A stretch of 7,322 nucleotides of DNA from Flavobacteriales bacterium CG_4_9_14_3_um_filter_32_8 (GCA_002790175.1 PFUQ01000007.1:1-7322), one strand, 5' to 3'; counted from the stretch's first letter, positions 1 to 7,172 are shown. Translations and numbers: made by a program. Notes: a model not told the origin generated them from the letters alone.

Positions 1-1
1 T

Positions 2-244
2 GTTGACTTATACAACCTAGAGCAACAACAAGTTTTATTAGTAAAACCTGGCATTACTGACTATGCAAGCATTGAATATTTTAATGAAAATGAATTGTTG
101 GGAAAATCAGAAAATCCAGAAAAAACATATATAGATGAAATAATGCCTGCAAAGTTAAAATTGAACTTAAAGTATATTAACGAATACACTACTTTTACTG
201 ACATCAAAATTATTTTTAAAACACTACTAAAAATCATCTCTTAA
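2..244 (+). CDS. Initiating sugar-phosphate transferase, C-terminal end (partial)
   Basis: Only the last 80 residues are present; the gene begins before the window. The reading frame is open from position 2 to a TAA at 242-244. The sequence VKPGITDYASIEYFNENELL near the left edge, followed by NPEKTYIDEIMPAKLKLNLKYI and a hydrophobic-basic tail (DIKIIFKTLLKI), matches the C-terminus of the bacterial sugar transferase family (Pfam Bac_transf; WbaP, WcaJ and PglC type). Family members move a sugar-1-phosphate from a UDP-sugar to undecaprenyl phosphate at the inner membrane, the first step of O-antigen, capsule or glycan assembly. The PGITD and MP..L.LN..Y motifs are typical of the Bacteroidota versions. 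The stop lies 22 bp before the next gene, a nucleotide-sugar dehydratase on the same strand, so the two are probably one operon. The sugar specificity and the total length (PglC-like small form or WbaP-like long form) cannot be told from this fragment. Confidence 0.87.
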   Translation, partial: VDLYNLEQQQVLLVKPGITDYASIEYFNENELLGKSENPEKTYIDEIMPAKLKLNLKYINEYTTFTDIKIIFKTLLKIIS

Positions 245-266
245 CCGATGATAATAAATTAAAATT

Positions 267-2144
267 ATGAATCCTTTTCGAATACTTTTCCAACACAATA
301 CGCCTCGATGGGTCATCTTAGTTATCGACTTGTTATTTTGTTTGTTCTCCATTGTTATTGCCTATTTAGTTCGTTTCAATTTTAACGTACCAGAAATAGA
401 AATAAAAGGATTTAAGTTTGTTTTTGGTGCTATCTTATCAATTCGTTTTTTGAGCTTTTTAATTGCCAAAACTCATCGTAGCATTGTAAAACATACCAGT
501 TCTAAAGATTCACAACGTATATTTATTACCATTACAGCTGGTAGCTTACTTTTTGTTATCATTAACCTAATATACTTTTACGGAATTAATAGCACTTTTC
601 CATTACCATTCTCCATCATCATCATCGACTATATGTCTTCCTTATTTTTGATGATTACATTACGGTTATTGTTTAAAGCGTTGTATTCCGAAATTATTAA
701 TCCTTATCGCGAAAAAAGAAGTGTAATTATTTTTGGTGCTGGTGAATCGGGGATTATTACTAAACGAACTTTAGATAGGGATGCAGGATTAAAATATAAA
801 GTTTTAGCCTTTATTGATGATGATGAAAAAAAAGAAGGGAAAATACTAGAAGGAGTTCACATTGAAGGATTTAACAAATTAGATGAGCTACTAAGCAAAA
901 ATGATGTTGCACAATTAATCATATCTGTTCAGAAACTATCTCCAGATCGTAAAAAGAAATTGGTAGATAGTTGTTTGAATTATGATACAAAAGTGCTGAA
1001 TGTTCCTCCTGTTACAGATTGGATTAATGGAGAATTAAGTTTTAAGCAGATTAAAAAAATTCAAATTGAAGAATTGTTGGAACGTAATCCCATTTCATTA
1101 AATATTGAAAATATAAAAAACCAATTGACCGATAAAATAATATTAGTTACTGGTGCAGCAGGAAGTATTGGAAGCGAGATTGTTCGACAAGTTATTCAGT
1201 TTCATCCTAAAAAAATTATTCTTTTAGATCAAGCAGAATCTCCGCTCTATGATATGGAAATGGAGTTGAAAGACGATTTTGATAAGTTATCTTATGAAAT
1301 AGTAATTGGTGATATTAGAAATAAAGAACGGTTAGAAAACCTATTCAAAACGTTCCAACCAGAAATAGTATTTCATGCTGCGGCATACAAACATGTTCCC
1401 ATGATGGAAAACAACCCATCAGAATCTATTTTAACCAATGTTTTTGGCACAAAAAACGTAGCCGATCTAGCGGTCAAATACAACGTAGAAAAATTTGTAA
1501 TGATTTCTACCGACAAGGCTGTAAATCCAAGCAACGTGATGGGAGCTAGTAAACGAATTGCCGAAATTTATACGCAATCGCTTGGAAAAACTGTAAAAAC
1601 AAAATTTATTACCACCAGATTTGGAAATGTTTTAGGCTCAAATGGTTCTGTAATTCCTAGATTTCATCAACAAATTGAAAATGGAGGACCAGTAACCATC
1701 ACTCATCCTGACATTACTCGATTTTTTATGACGATACCCGAAGCCTGTCAATTAGTGCTAGAAGCAGGAACAAGCGGCAATGGTGGAGAAATTTTTATTT
1801 TTGATATGGGAGAGTCTGTTAAAATCCTTGATTTAGCAAAAAAAATGATTAAACTTTCTGGTTTAGCATTAGATAAAGATATCAAAATCATTTATACGGG
1901 ATTAAGACCAGGAGAAAAATTGTACGAAGAACTTTTAGCAAACGAAGAAAATACCTTGCCAACTCATCATAAACAGATTATGATTGCTAAAGTGAAGGAG
2001 TATGATTTTGAATTTATCACTACTAAAATTCAAAAATTAATTAATTGTTTTAACAAACAAGACAACAAGCTAATCGTATCTCAAATGAAGGCTTTAGTTC
2101 CCGAATTTAAAAGCAATAATTCCATTTATGAAGAACTAGATTAA
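267..2144 (+). CDS. Membrane-bound nucleotide-sugar 4,6-dehydratase, WbpM/FlaA1/CapD type
   Basis: The 625 residues form a full-length member of the long dehydratase class (WbpM is about 665). Four hydrophobic segments at about 14-36, 48-66, 86-106 and 113-136 anchor it in the inner membrane. A first Rossmann-like domain starts at VIIFGAGESG (153-162). The catalytic short-chain dehydrogenase domain starts with the NAD(P)-binding motif TGAAGSIG (295-302), followed by HAAAYKHVPMME (370-381). The active-site region reads STDKAVNPSNVMGASK (414-429). Met425 stands four residues before Lys429, where classical family members have Tyr; this Met is typical of WbpM and PglF. The motif RFGNVLGSNGSV (451-462) and the C-terminal LRPGEKLYEELL (546-557) complete the family signature. 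Known members turn UDP-GlcNAc into UDP-4-keto-6-deoxy sugars that lead to QuiNAc, FucNAc or bacillosamine. The exact product and C5 stereochemistry are not readable here. The start at 267 leaves an A/T-rich leader after the upstream transferase gene and gives an N-terminus of normal length. Confidence 0.93.
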   Translation: MNPFRILFQHNTPRWVILVIDLLFCLFSIVIAYLVRFNFNVPEIEIKGFKFVFGAILSIRFLSFLIAKTHRSIVKHTSSKDSQRIFITITAGSLLFVIINLIYFYGINSTFPLPFSIIIIDYMSSLFLMITLRLLFKALYSEIINPYREKRSVIIFGAGESGIITKRTLDRDAGLKYKVLAFIDDDEKKEGKILEGVHIEGFNKLDELLSKNDVAQLIISVQKLSPDRKKKLVDSCLNYDTKVLNVPPVTDWINGELSFKQIKKIQIEELLERNPISLNIENIKNQLTDKIILVTGAAGSIGSEIVRQVIQFHPKKIILLDQAESPLYDMEMELKDDFDKLSYEIVIGDIRNKERLENLFKTFQPEIVFHAAAYKHVPMMENNPSESILTNVFGTKNVADLAVKYNVEKFVMISTDKAVNPSNVMGASKRIAEIYTQSLGKTVKTKFITTRFGNVLGSNGSVIPRFHQQIENGGPVTITHPDITRFFMTIPEACQLVLEAGTSGNGGEIFIFDMGESVKILDLAKKMIKLSGLALDKDIKIIYTGLRPGEKLYEELLANEENTLPTHHKQIMIAKVKEYDFEFITTKIQKLINCFNKQDNKLIVSQMKALVPEFKSNNSIYEELD

Positions 2145-2170
2145 CACTAGTTTTTTATTTATTTCCCTTT

Positions 2171-2199
2171 AATCTTAAAATCCTTTTCTTTTTAAGATT
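2171..2199 (+). terminator. Weak hairpin after the polysaccharide genes, possible terminator
   Basis: The arms AATCTTAAAA (2171-2180) and TTTTAAGATT (2190-2199) are perfect inverted copies around a 9-nt T-rich loop, 27 bp after the dehydratase stop. The stem has only two G/C pairs. The downstream sequence is T-rich but not a clean T run. Its place between two functionally unrelated genes, just before a promoter-like site, is the main reason to call it a possible terminator. Confidence 0.4.
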
Positions 2200-2218
2200 C
2201 CTTGTATATTTATTTTAA

Positions 2219-2226
2219 TACATTTG
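2219..2226 (+). promoter_or_regulatory. Bacteroidota-type -7 promoter element before gcvT
   Basis: TACATTTG matches the Bacteroidota -7 consensus TAnnTTTG exactly and ends 21 bp before the gcvT start codon, which would give a short leader. The nearest upstream TTG (2202-2204) sits only 14 bp away, less than the usual -33 spacing of about 17-23 bp, so the -33 half is weak. A function change occurs across this gap, which fits an independent promoter for gcvT. Confidence 0.45.
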
Positions 2227-2247
2227 TTTTTCTAAAAAATATATAAA

Positions 2248-3345
2248 ATGGAAGAAGTATTAAATTTAAAAGATATTTATCTTAAACAAAAACACGTTGA
2301 CCTAGGAGCTAAAATGGTTCCATTTGCTGGTTTTAATATGCCTGTACAATATACAGGTTTAATAGATGAACACTTAAACGTAAGAAATAATGTGGGTGTG
2401 TTCGATGTATCACACATGGGTGAATTTATGGTAAGAGGAGATGGCTCTTTAGAATTAATTCAACGAATTACCTCTAACGATGCTTCTGTTTTAACCATTG
2501 GAAAAGTGCAATATTCATGTTTTCCAAACAATGATGGAGGAATTGTTGACGACCTTTTGGTTTATATGTTAGGTAAAAATGAATATTTATTAGTCGTTAA
2601 TGGTGCTAACCTTGATAAAGATTGGAATTGGTTAGTGATGCACAATACTACCAATGTTGATATTGAAGATATTTCCAATAAAACTTGCTTGTTAGCCGTT
2701 CAAGGACCAAATGCACAAAAAATGCTTCAACCCTTAACTAACATGGATTTAGATATGATTTATTATACCGTTCAAAGAGGAACTTTCGCAGGAATAGAAA
2801 ATGTTATTGTTTCTTCAACAGGTTATACTGGCGCTGGAGGATTTGAAGTTTATTTTGAGAATAAAGATGCCTTAACCATGTGGAACGCCATACAAGAAGC
2901 TGGTAAAAAAGTAAACATGCAAATGGCTGGATTAGCTTGTAGAGATACCTTGCGATTAGAAATGGGATATTGCCTTTATGGAAACGATATTAACGATACC
3001 ACTTCTCCTATTGAAGCAGGATTAGGATGGATTACTAAATTTACGAAAGATTTTGTGAATTCAGATAATTTAAAAAAGCAAAAAGAACAAGGAGTTTCTA
3101 GAAAATTAGTTGGTTTTGAATTAATTGACAGAGGTATTCCTCGTCATTATTACCAAATTGTTGATGCAAATGGCAATGTTATTGGAGAAGTTACCTCTGG
3201 AACTCAATCTCCATCCTTAAATAAAGCAATTGGAATGGGATATGTAAAAACTGAATTTTCAAAAATTGGTTCAGAAATTTACATCTTAATTCGTGATAAA
3301 AAAATTAAAGCGAAAGTGGTAAGTATGCCTTTTTATAAAGGATAA
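2248..3345 (+). CDS. gcvT: Aminomethyltransferase, T protein of the glycine cleavage system
   Basis: This cytoplasmic enzyme takes the aminomethyl group from the lipoyl arm of the H protein, releases ammonia and gives 5,10-methylenetetrahydrofolate. At 365 residues it has the normal full length. Family signatures appear in order: GAKMVPFAGFNMPVQY (20-35), VFDVSHMGEF (51-60), GGIVDD (97-102) with Asp101 at the place of the catalytic aspartate, TGYTGAGGFEVYF (191-203), GLACRDTLRLEMGYCLYGND (228-247), IEAGLGW (255-261) and SGTQSPSLNKAIGMGYV (317-333). The C-terminal barrel is complete and no key motif is broken. This separates it from the related YgfZ/IBA57 group, which lacks parts of this set. 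gcvP and gcvH are not in the window, so the system must be encoded elsewhere, as is usual in this phylum. The start at 2248 follows an A-rich leader; the roughly ten residues before the first conserved block are poorly conserved in the family, so a slightly later start cannot be excluded. Confidence 0.96.
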   Translation: MEEVLNLKDIYLKQKHVDLGAKMVPFAGFNMPVQYTGLIDEHLNVRNNVGVFDVSHMGEFMVRGDGSLELIQRITSNDASVLTIGKVQYSCFPNNDGGIVDDLLVYMLGKNEYLLVVNGANLDKDWNWLVMHNTTNVDIEDISNKTCLLAVQGPNAQKMLQPLTNMDLDMIYYTVQRGTFAGIENVIVSSTGYTGAGGFEVYFENKDALTMWNAIQEAGKKVNMQMAGLACRDTLRLEMGYCLYGNDINDTTSPIEAGLGWITKFTKDFVNSDNLKKQKEQGVSRKLVGFELIDRGIPRHYYQIVDANGNVIGEVTSGTQSPSLNKAIGMGYVKTEFSKIGSEIYILIRDKKIKAKVVSMPFYKG

Positions 3346-3356
3346 CTTTATTCATG

Positions 3357-3404
3357 AATTAGAAATTAGAAATTAGAGATTTTCTAATCTCTAATTTCTA
3401 ATTT
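3357..3404. repeat. AATTAGA tandem repeats within a 19-bp perfect inverted repeat
   Basis: Three exact copies of the heptamer AATTAGA lie in a row at 3357-3377. The 3' part forms the left arm of an inverted repeat: 3363-3381 pairs without mismatch with 3386-3404, leaving a 4-nt loop (TTCT). The right arm therefore carries the complementary TCTAATT heptamers. The structure starts 12 bp after the gcvT stop and ends 16 nt before the comB start codon. It could end transcription from gcvT in either direction or fold in the comB leader. There is no clean T run after it. Palindromes of this AATTAGA kind are, as far as I recall, dispersed between genes in flavobacterial genomes, so it may be a genome-wide repeat; that last point is memory, not something shown here. 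Confidence 0.85.
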
Positions 3405-3420
3405 TCAATTTCAAAATTCA

Positions 3421-4167
3421 ATGGCAGAAGAATCATCTGGAAATTCTAATAAAGTGGAGGTGATTTTTTCTCCTGCACTTTTCCCTGTATATTTTGAAAA
3501 CACCAATTGCACCGTTGTTGTAATTGATATATTTAGAGCAACTTCAGCTATTTGTGCCGCTTTCGAAAGAGGTATTAAAAGTTTAATAACTGTAGCTACT
3601 TTAGAAGAAGCCCATCAATACAAACAACAAGGATATATTGTAGGAGCTGAAAGAAATTCTGAAATTGTGGAAGGATTTGATTTTGGAAATTCTCCTCTAA
3701 CTTTTAAAGATGGAAAGTATAAAGATAAAACGATAGTATTAACAACTACAAATGGCACAAAAGCCATCGAAATGGCAAAAAGTGCTAGTAGGGTTGTTGT
3801 TGGTGCTTTTACCAATTTTACTGCCTTATGCGATTTTGTAGAAAAAGAAGACAAAGATGTATTACTACTTTGTGCTGGTTGGAAAGATCGTTTTAATTTA
3901 GAAGATACTTTATTCGCAGGAGCAGTTGCCGAACGCATCTCTCAAAATTTAAGGTTTACCAGATTGTCTGATTCTAGCCTTGCTGCTATTAATGTTTATA
4001 ATACGGCAAAAGACAATATCTATCGATTTCTTAGTGAATCTTCTCACCGAAAAAGATTAAGCCGATTAAATATGGAGGAAGATATTATTTATTGTTTAAC
4101 TTTCGATAAAACTAATATTGTTCCTGTTTTAAAAGGAAATGAATTTGTTACTAATAATTCGAAATAA
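3421..4167 (+). CDS. comB: 2-phosphosulfolactate phosphatase family protein (ComB)
   Basis: This is a 248-residue, full-length member of the ComB family (Pfam 2-ph_phosp). The characterised archaeal enzyme is a magnesium-dependent phosphatase that removes phosphate from 2-phospho-3-sulfolactate in coenzyme M synthesis. Visible family motifs are VVVIDIFRATSAI (32-44), the GAERN block (75-79), GFDFGNSPL (85-93), TTTNGTKAI (108-116) and CAGWKDRFNLEDTLFAGAV (151-169), the last carrying the conserved acidic pair Glu161-Asp162. No signal peptide is present, so it is cytoplasmic. About ten polar residues precede the first conserved strand (VEVIFSPALFP), a slightly longer N-terminus than usual. Its substrate in a bacterium without an evident coenzyme M pathway is uncertain; sulfolactate metabolism is one possibility. 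The next gene overlaps its 3' end, which suggests coupled expression. Confidence 0.9.
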   Translation: MAEESSGNSNKVEVIFSPALFPVYFENTNCTVVVIDIFRATSAICAAFERGIKSLITVATLEEAHQYKQQGYIVGAERNSEIVEGFDFGNSPLTFKDGKYKDKTIVLTTTNGTKAIEMAKSASRVVVGAFTNFTALCDFVEKEDKDVLLLCAGWKDRFNLEDTLFAGAVAERISQNLRFTRLSDSSLAAINVYNTAKDNIYRFLSESSHRKRLSRLNMEEDIIYCLTFDKTNIVPVLKGNEFVTNNSK

Positions 4168-5167
4168 GTTGAAATTTTTTTATAAATATATGCTGAGCTT
4201 AATTTTTTTAGGCATTGCTATTTCTTTTTTTCAAGAATGGAGCTATTCTTGGGGCTTCTTTGGACATAAAAAAATTAATAGAATGGCGGTGTTTACCTTA
4301 CCTCCAGAAATGATAAAGTTTTATAAAAAAAATATCGAATATATTACTGAACATGCTGTAGATCCAGATAAAAGAAGATATTCAACCGAAGGTGAAGCTC
4401 CTCGTCATTACATCGATATTGACCATTATATAGTGAATGGGAATAACCCCTTTGAAGTGGTTCCAAAAAAATGGAACGATGCAGTAGCAAAATTTTCTAA
4501 TGATACTTTGCAAGCTTATGGTATAGTTCCATGGCACGTTAATTTAATGGTAATTAGATTAACCAAAGCTTTTGAAGAAAAAAATGTAGATCAGATTTTA
4601 AGAGTATCAGCAGATTTAGGTCATTACATTGGCGATTCTCACGTTCCATTGCATTGTACCGAAAATTATAATGGTCAATTAACAGGGCAACGGGGAATTC
4701 ACGGTTTTTGGGAATCGAGATTGCCCGAATTGAAAGCTAAAGATTACGATTTTTTTGTAGGTAGAGCAGTTTATGTAGATGATATTCAAGATGATGAGTG
4801 GAAAGTGGTTCAACAAAGTTTTTCGGCAAAAGATTCCGTGTTAGATATAGAAAAAGTGCTGAGCCAAGAATTTCCATCCGACCAAAAATATACCTTCGAA
4901 AATAGAGGAGCTTCTTTAATGAAAACCTACTCTGAAGAATATTCCACCAAATACCACGATATGCTCAACGGAATGGTTGAAAGAAGATTAACTCAAGCAA
5001 TCATTAAGGTGGGAAGTTATTGGTACACCGCATGGATAAATGCTGGTCAGCCCAACTTAGATGAATTACTCGAAAAAACTCCTTCTAAAGATTTACTAGA
5101 AGATGATTTTAAGTTAGACAAAGACTACAAGACTAATAAAATTAAAGGTAGAGAACATCAAGACTAA
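4139..5167 (+). CDS. Exported zinc-dependent phospholipase C / S1-P1 nuclease-like protein
   Basis: The 342-residue product has an N-terminal hydrophobic segment (about 18-31) and then the block WGFFGHKKIN. In this superfamily the mature protein begins with a Trp whose backbone binds zinc, so cleavage after Ser37 would expose Trp38. The other expected ligands are present in order: His43, Asp75 (in VDPDKRR), His90 (RHYIDID), His162 and Asp166 and His172 (LGHYIGDSHVPLH), His188 and Glu192 (IHGFWES). A final Glu instead of Asp is the pattern of phospholipase C rather than of P1 nuclease, which favours a lipid or phosphoester substrate, but the true substrate is unknown. The protein likely acts in the periplasm or outside the cell. 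The ATG at 4139 overlaps comB by 29 bp. A TTG at 4169, right after the comB stop, would give a more compact signal peptide (MKFFYKYMLSLIF...), and an ATG at 4190 would leave no positive n-region. The C-terminal 40 residues are charged and poorly conserved. Confidence 0.87.
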   Translation: MNLLLIIRNKLKFFYKYMLSLIFLGIAISFFQEWSYSWGFFGHKKINRMAVFTLPPEMIKFYKKNIEYITEHAVDPDKRRYSTEGEAPRHYIDIDHYIVNGNNPFEVVPKKWNDAVAKFSNDTLQAYGIVPWHVNLMVIRLTKAFEEKNVDQILRVSADLGHYIGDSHVPLHCTENYNGQLTGQRGIHGFWESRLPELKAKDYDFFVGRAVYVDDIQDDEWKVVQQSFSAKDSVLDIEKVLSQEFPSDQKYTFENRGASLMKTYSEEYSTKYHDMLNGMVERRLTQAIIKVGSYWYTAWINAGQPNLDELLEKTPSKDLLEDDFKLDKDYKTNKIKGREHQD

Positions 5168-5173
5168 AAGATG

Positions 5174-6829
5174 CTAATTAATTTTAACCTTTTTTAAGGT
5201 TAATAAATTAACAGGGTTGATGCCCAAGTCAACGATATTATTCCGAATTAATCGTACCACTTCGTCATAATACAAAGGGACTACTGGAGCTTCTTCAATT
5301 ATTATTTTATCCATTTCTTGGTAATAATGATATCGGATAGAATCGTTAGATTCTGCTTGCGATTTTTCATACAACTTGTCAAACTCAAAGTTTTTAAAAT
5401 GCGTGTAATTCGGACCGTGAGGAGTGAAATTCTTACTATAAAATAAAGCTAAATAATTTTCTGCATCGGGGTAATCTGCCATCCACGATTTTCTAAAGAA
5501 ATTTAATTTTGAACGTGCTACTAATTCTCCATGGGTAATGGCAGGATTCAAATCAATTTTTATTTTAAACCCAATTTCCTTTAATTGATGTTGAATGTAT
5601 TCACACAAATCAACGTATTCGCTGGTGGCGTAAAGGGTTATTTCTGGCATCCCTTCACCGTTAGGATAACCAGCCGCGTACAATAAATCTTTTGCTTTTG
5701 CAGGATTGTATTCATAGCCTTTTACAATGTTCTCATCAAAAGAAGGCAATCCTTTCGGAATAAATCCAGCGGTTGCTGGAGTTCCAATATTTTTTCTTAA
5801 AAATGACATCATACTTTTTTTATCAAAACCATAGTTGATAGCTTGTCGAACCATTTTTTTCCTAAGTGGACTTTTATTAACGATAGTTAAATCTTCATCT
5901 ACTAAAATTCCTAAATATTCAACATTTAACTGTGGGTAGGTGAGTAAATTAAATTTACCTAGTTGTTCAGGAATAAGTTTCCCATCATTTGTGAAAATTT
6001 CACCTTTAAGATCACCATCTAGTCCATTCACAAAATCTAATTCAGCATTTAAAAATTTAAGAAATTCTATTTCTTTATCTTTAATAAACGTTATGGCGAC
6101 TCCATCAATGTAAGGCAATCGAATTCCTTTTTCATCTTTTTCAAAATAATTTTCATTTTTTGTAAGTACCATTTTATTCCCTTCATCCCACATTTTAAAT
6201 TTAAAAGGACCTGTTCCTACAGGGTTATTTCTGTAATCATTTTTGTAGTATTCAATAATTTCCTGAGGGACTACAGAGCAATACTGCATGGTTAAAATAC
6301 CTAAAAAAGGAGGGAAAGGTTTTTCTAAATAGATATTCAACGTACTGTCATTAAGTTCTTCGAAAGCCTTAAAATTATGTTCTTCGGTAAAATCTATGTT
6401 ATTAAATAACCATGCACCAGGAGAGGCAACTTTGGAATCAATAATTCGGTTAAAACTATAAACAAAATCGCTGGCAACCACTTTTCTGCCTTTACCGTTT
6501 TTAAATTGTTCGTGGTCATGAAAATAAACATCGTTTCTCAAATGAAAAGTATAGGTTTTTCCATCTTCAGAAATTTCCCATTGATAGGCAATGCTTGGTT
6601 GTATTTTTAAATCATCATCCATCTGAATCAAACCATTATAGAGATGATTACATGCCCATATCGTTTCTCTATTTCTACTAAAGGCAGGGTCTAAAGAGGT
6701 AATACCTTCAGATTCATTGTACCTAAATACTTTTTTATCAGAATTATTATTAGAACTTTCATCTCCTCCGCAAGAGCAAAGAAAAACAGATGAAATGAAA
6801 ATAAATAGAATAGCATATTTGTTGCTCAT
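5174..6829 (-). CDS. Peptide-type ABC transporter substrate-binding lipoprotein (SBP family 5)
   Basis: The product is a 551-residue extracytoplasmic solute-binding protein of the DppA/OppA family, which captures peptides (or, in some members, nickel or other ligands) for an ABC importer. The N-terminus MSNKYAILFIFISSVFLCSC is a lipoprotein signal with a lipobox ending at Cys20; a GGDESSNNNS linker follows. Family blocks are LDPAFSRNRETIWACNHLYN (46-65), a stretch with DGKTYTFHLRNDVYFHDHE (89-107), VASDFVYSFNRI (118-129), the PVGTGPFKF segment (203-211), and the ADYPDAENYLALFY segment (451-464) typical of dipeptide-binding relatives. The length matches the family and the frame is unbroken. 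No permease or ATPase gene is next to it: on its left is a convergent gene and on its right a gene-poor gap. It either works with an unlinked importer or the transporter genes lie elsewhere. The start at 6829 is the ATG that gives a normal signal peptide. I saw no TAnnTTTG match upstream. Confidence 0.93.
   Translation of the reverse strand: MSNKYAILFIFISSVFLCSCGGDESSNNNSDKKVFRYNESEGITSLDPAFSRNRETIWACNHLYNGLIQMDDDLKIQPSIAYQWEISEDGKTYTFHLRNDVYFHDHEQFKNGKGRKVVASDFVYSFNRIIDSKVASPGAWLFNNIDFTEEHNFKAFEELNDSTLNIYLEKPFPPFLGILTMQYCSVVPQEIIEYYKNDYRNNPVGTGPFKFKMWDEGNKMVLTKNENYFEKDEKGIRLPYIDGVAITFIKDKEIEFLKFLNAELDFVNGLDGDLKGEIFTNDGKLIPEQLGKFNLLTYPQLNVEYLGILVDEDLTIVNKSPLRKKMVRQAINYGFDKKSMMSFLRKNIGTPATAGFIPKGLPSFDENIVKGYEYNPAKAKDLLYAAGYPNGEGMPEITLYATSEYVDLCEYIQHQLKEIGFKIKIDLNPAITHGELVARSKLNFFRKSWMADYPDAENYLALFYSKNFTPHGPNYTHFKNFEFDKLYEKSQAESNDSIRYHYYQEMDKIIIEEAPVVPLYYDEVVRLIRNNIVDLGINPVNLLTLKKVKIN
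5184..5203. terminator. Hairpin between convergent genes, possible bidirectional terminator
   Basis: TTAACCTT (5184-5191) and AAGGTTAA (5196-5203) form an 8-bp perfect stem with a TTTT loop. It lies just after the phospholipase-like stop on the plus strand and inside the last codons of the minus-strand binding protein (KKVKIN). Only 6 bp separate the two stop codons, so any terminator must overlap coding sequence. Neither side has a strong T run, so the call is tentative. Confidence 0.4.
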
Positions 6830-6992
6830 AGCATGTTTGTATTAGAATATGTAATGATAAGGAAAGGTGCTGCGAATTCTACTTGTACTAAGTTGTTCTT
6901 TTCAACATGCTGCTGTTAAAGAAGAAAGAAACTTATATTTAAGGATGAAAAACTGAATTTTTGATGAAATTTAAGAGTAACTTAACTCCCCT

Positions 6993-7027
6993 TGCTACTG
7001 CGAGTTTTTTAACTCGTGGTACCAGCA
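6993..7027. repeat. REP-like hairpin with CGAGTT/AACTCG core
   Basis: The core is CGAGTT (7001-7006), a TTTT loop and AACTCG (7011-7016). Pairing can extend outward through two G-T wobbles and an AC/GT step to TGCT (6993-6996) and AGCA (7024-7027), leaving a 3-nt bulge (ACC, 7021-7023). A bulged, imperfect hairpin of this size resembles REP elements mobilised by REP-associated tyrosine transposases. No such transposase is in the window, so the assignment is tentative; the inverted repeat itself is plain. Confidence 0.5.
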
Positions 7028-7142
7028 TACATTTATAATGAAAATAATTAGAACGAGTGGGAAGACTACACTTACAGGGAAAGATTTAATTTTTGCGAAA
7101 GCGAGAGATTTTTTTGTAACTGTAGGTCTGATTCTGGCATAT

Positions 7143-7172
7143 CTTTTTGTTCGTGTGTAGGGGCACAAAAAG
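7143..7172. repeat. Inverted repeat downstream of the DsrE-like gene
   Basis: CTTTTTGT (7143-7150) and ACAAAAAG (7165-7172) are perfect 8-bp inverted copies with a 14-nt loop. The structure lies 22 bp past the stop of the minus-strand DsrE-like gene, a position suited to a terminator, but no T run follows on that strand. It could equally be part of the repetitive material in this gap. Confidence 0.35.

Noticed and set aside
3405..3420. Separate promoter for comB
   Set aside because: No TAnnTTTG match is found between the gcvT stop and the comB start, and the hairpin occupies most of that space.
3615..3938. Open frame of 107 codons on the minus strand inside comB
   Set aside because: It lies wholly antisense to a well-supported family protein, its product shows no recognisable motif, and its low-complexity Ser/Ala/Thr/Val make-up is what the complement of this coding frame would give.
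6831..6910. GCATGTT/AACATGC inverted heptamers as an operator for the binding-protein gene
   Set aside because: The copies are 66 bp apart, a 7-bp match is expected often by chance, and no regulator gene is nearby.
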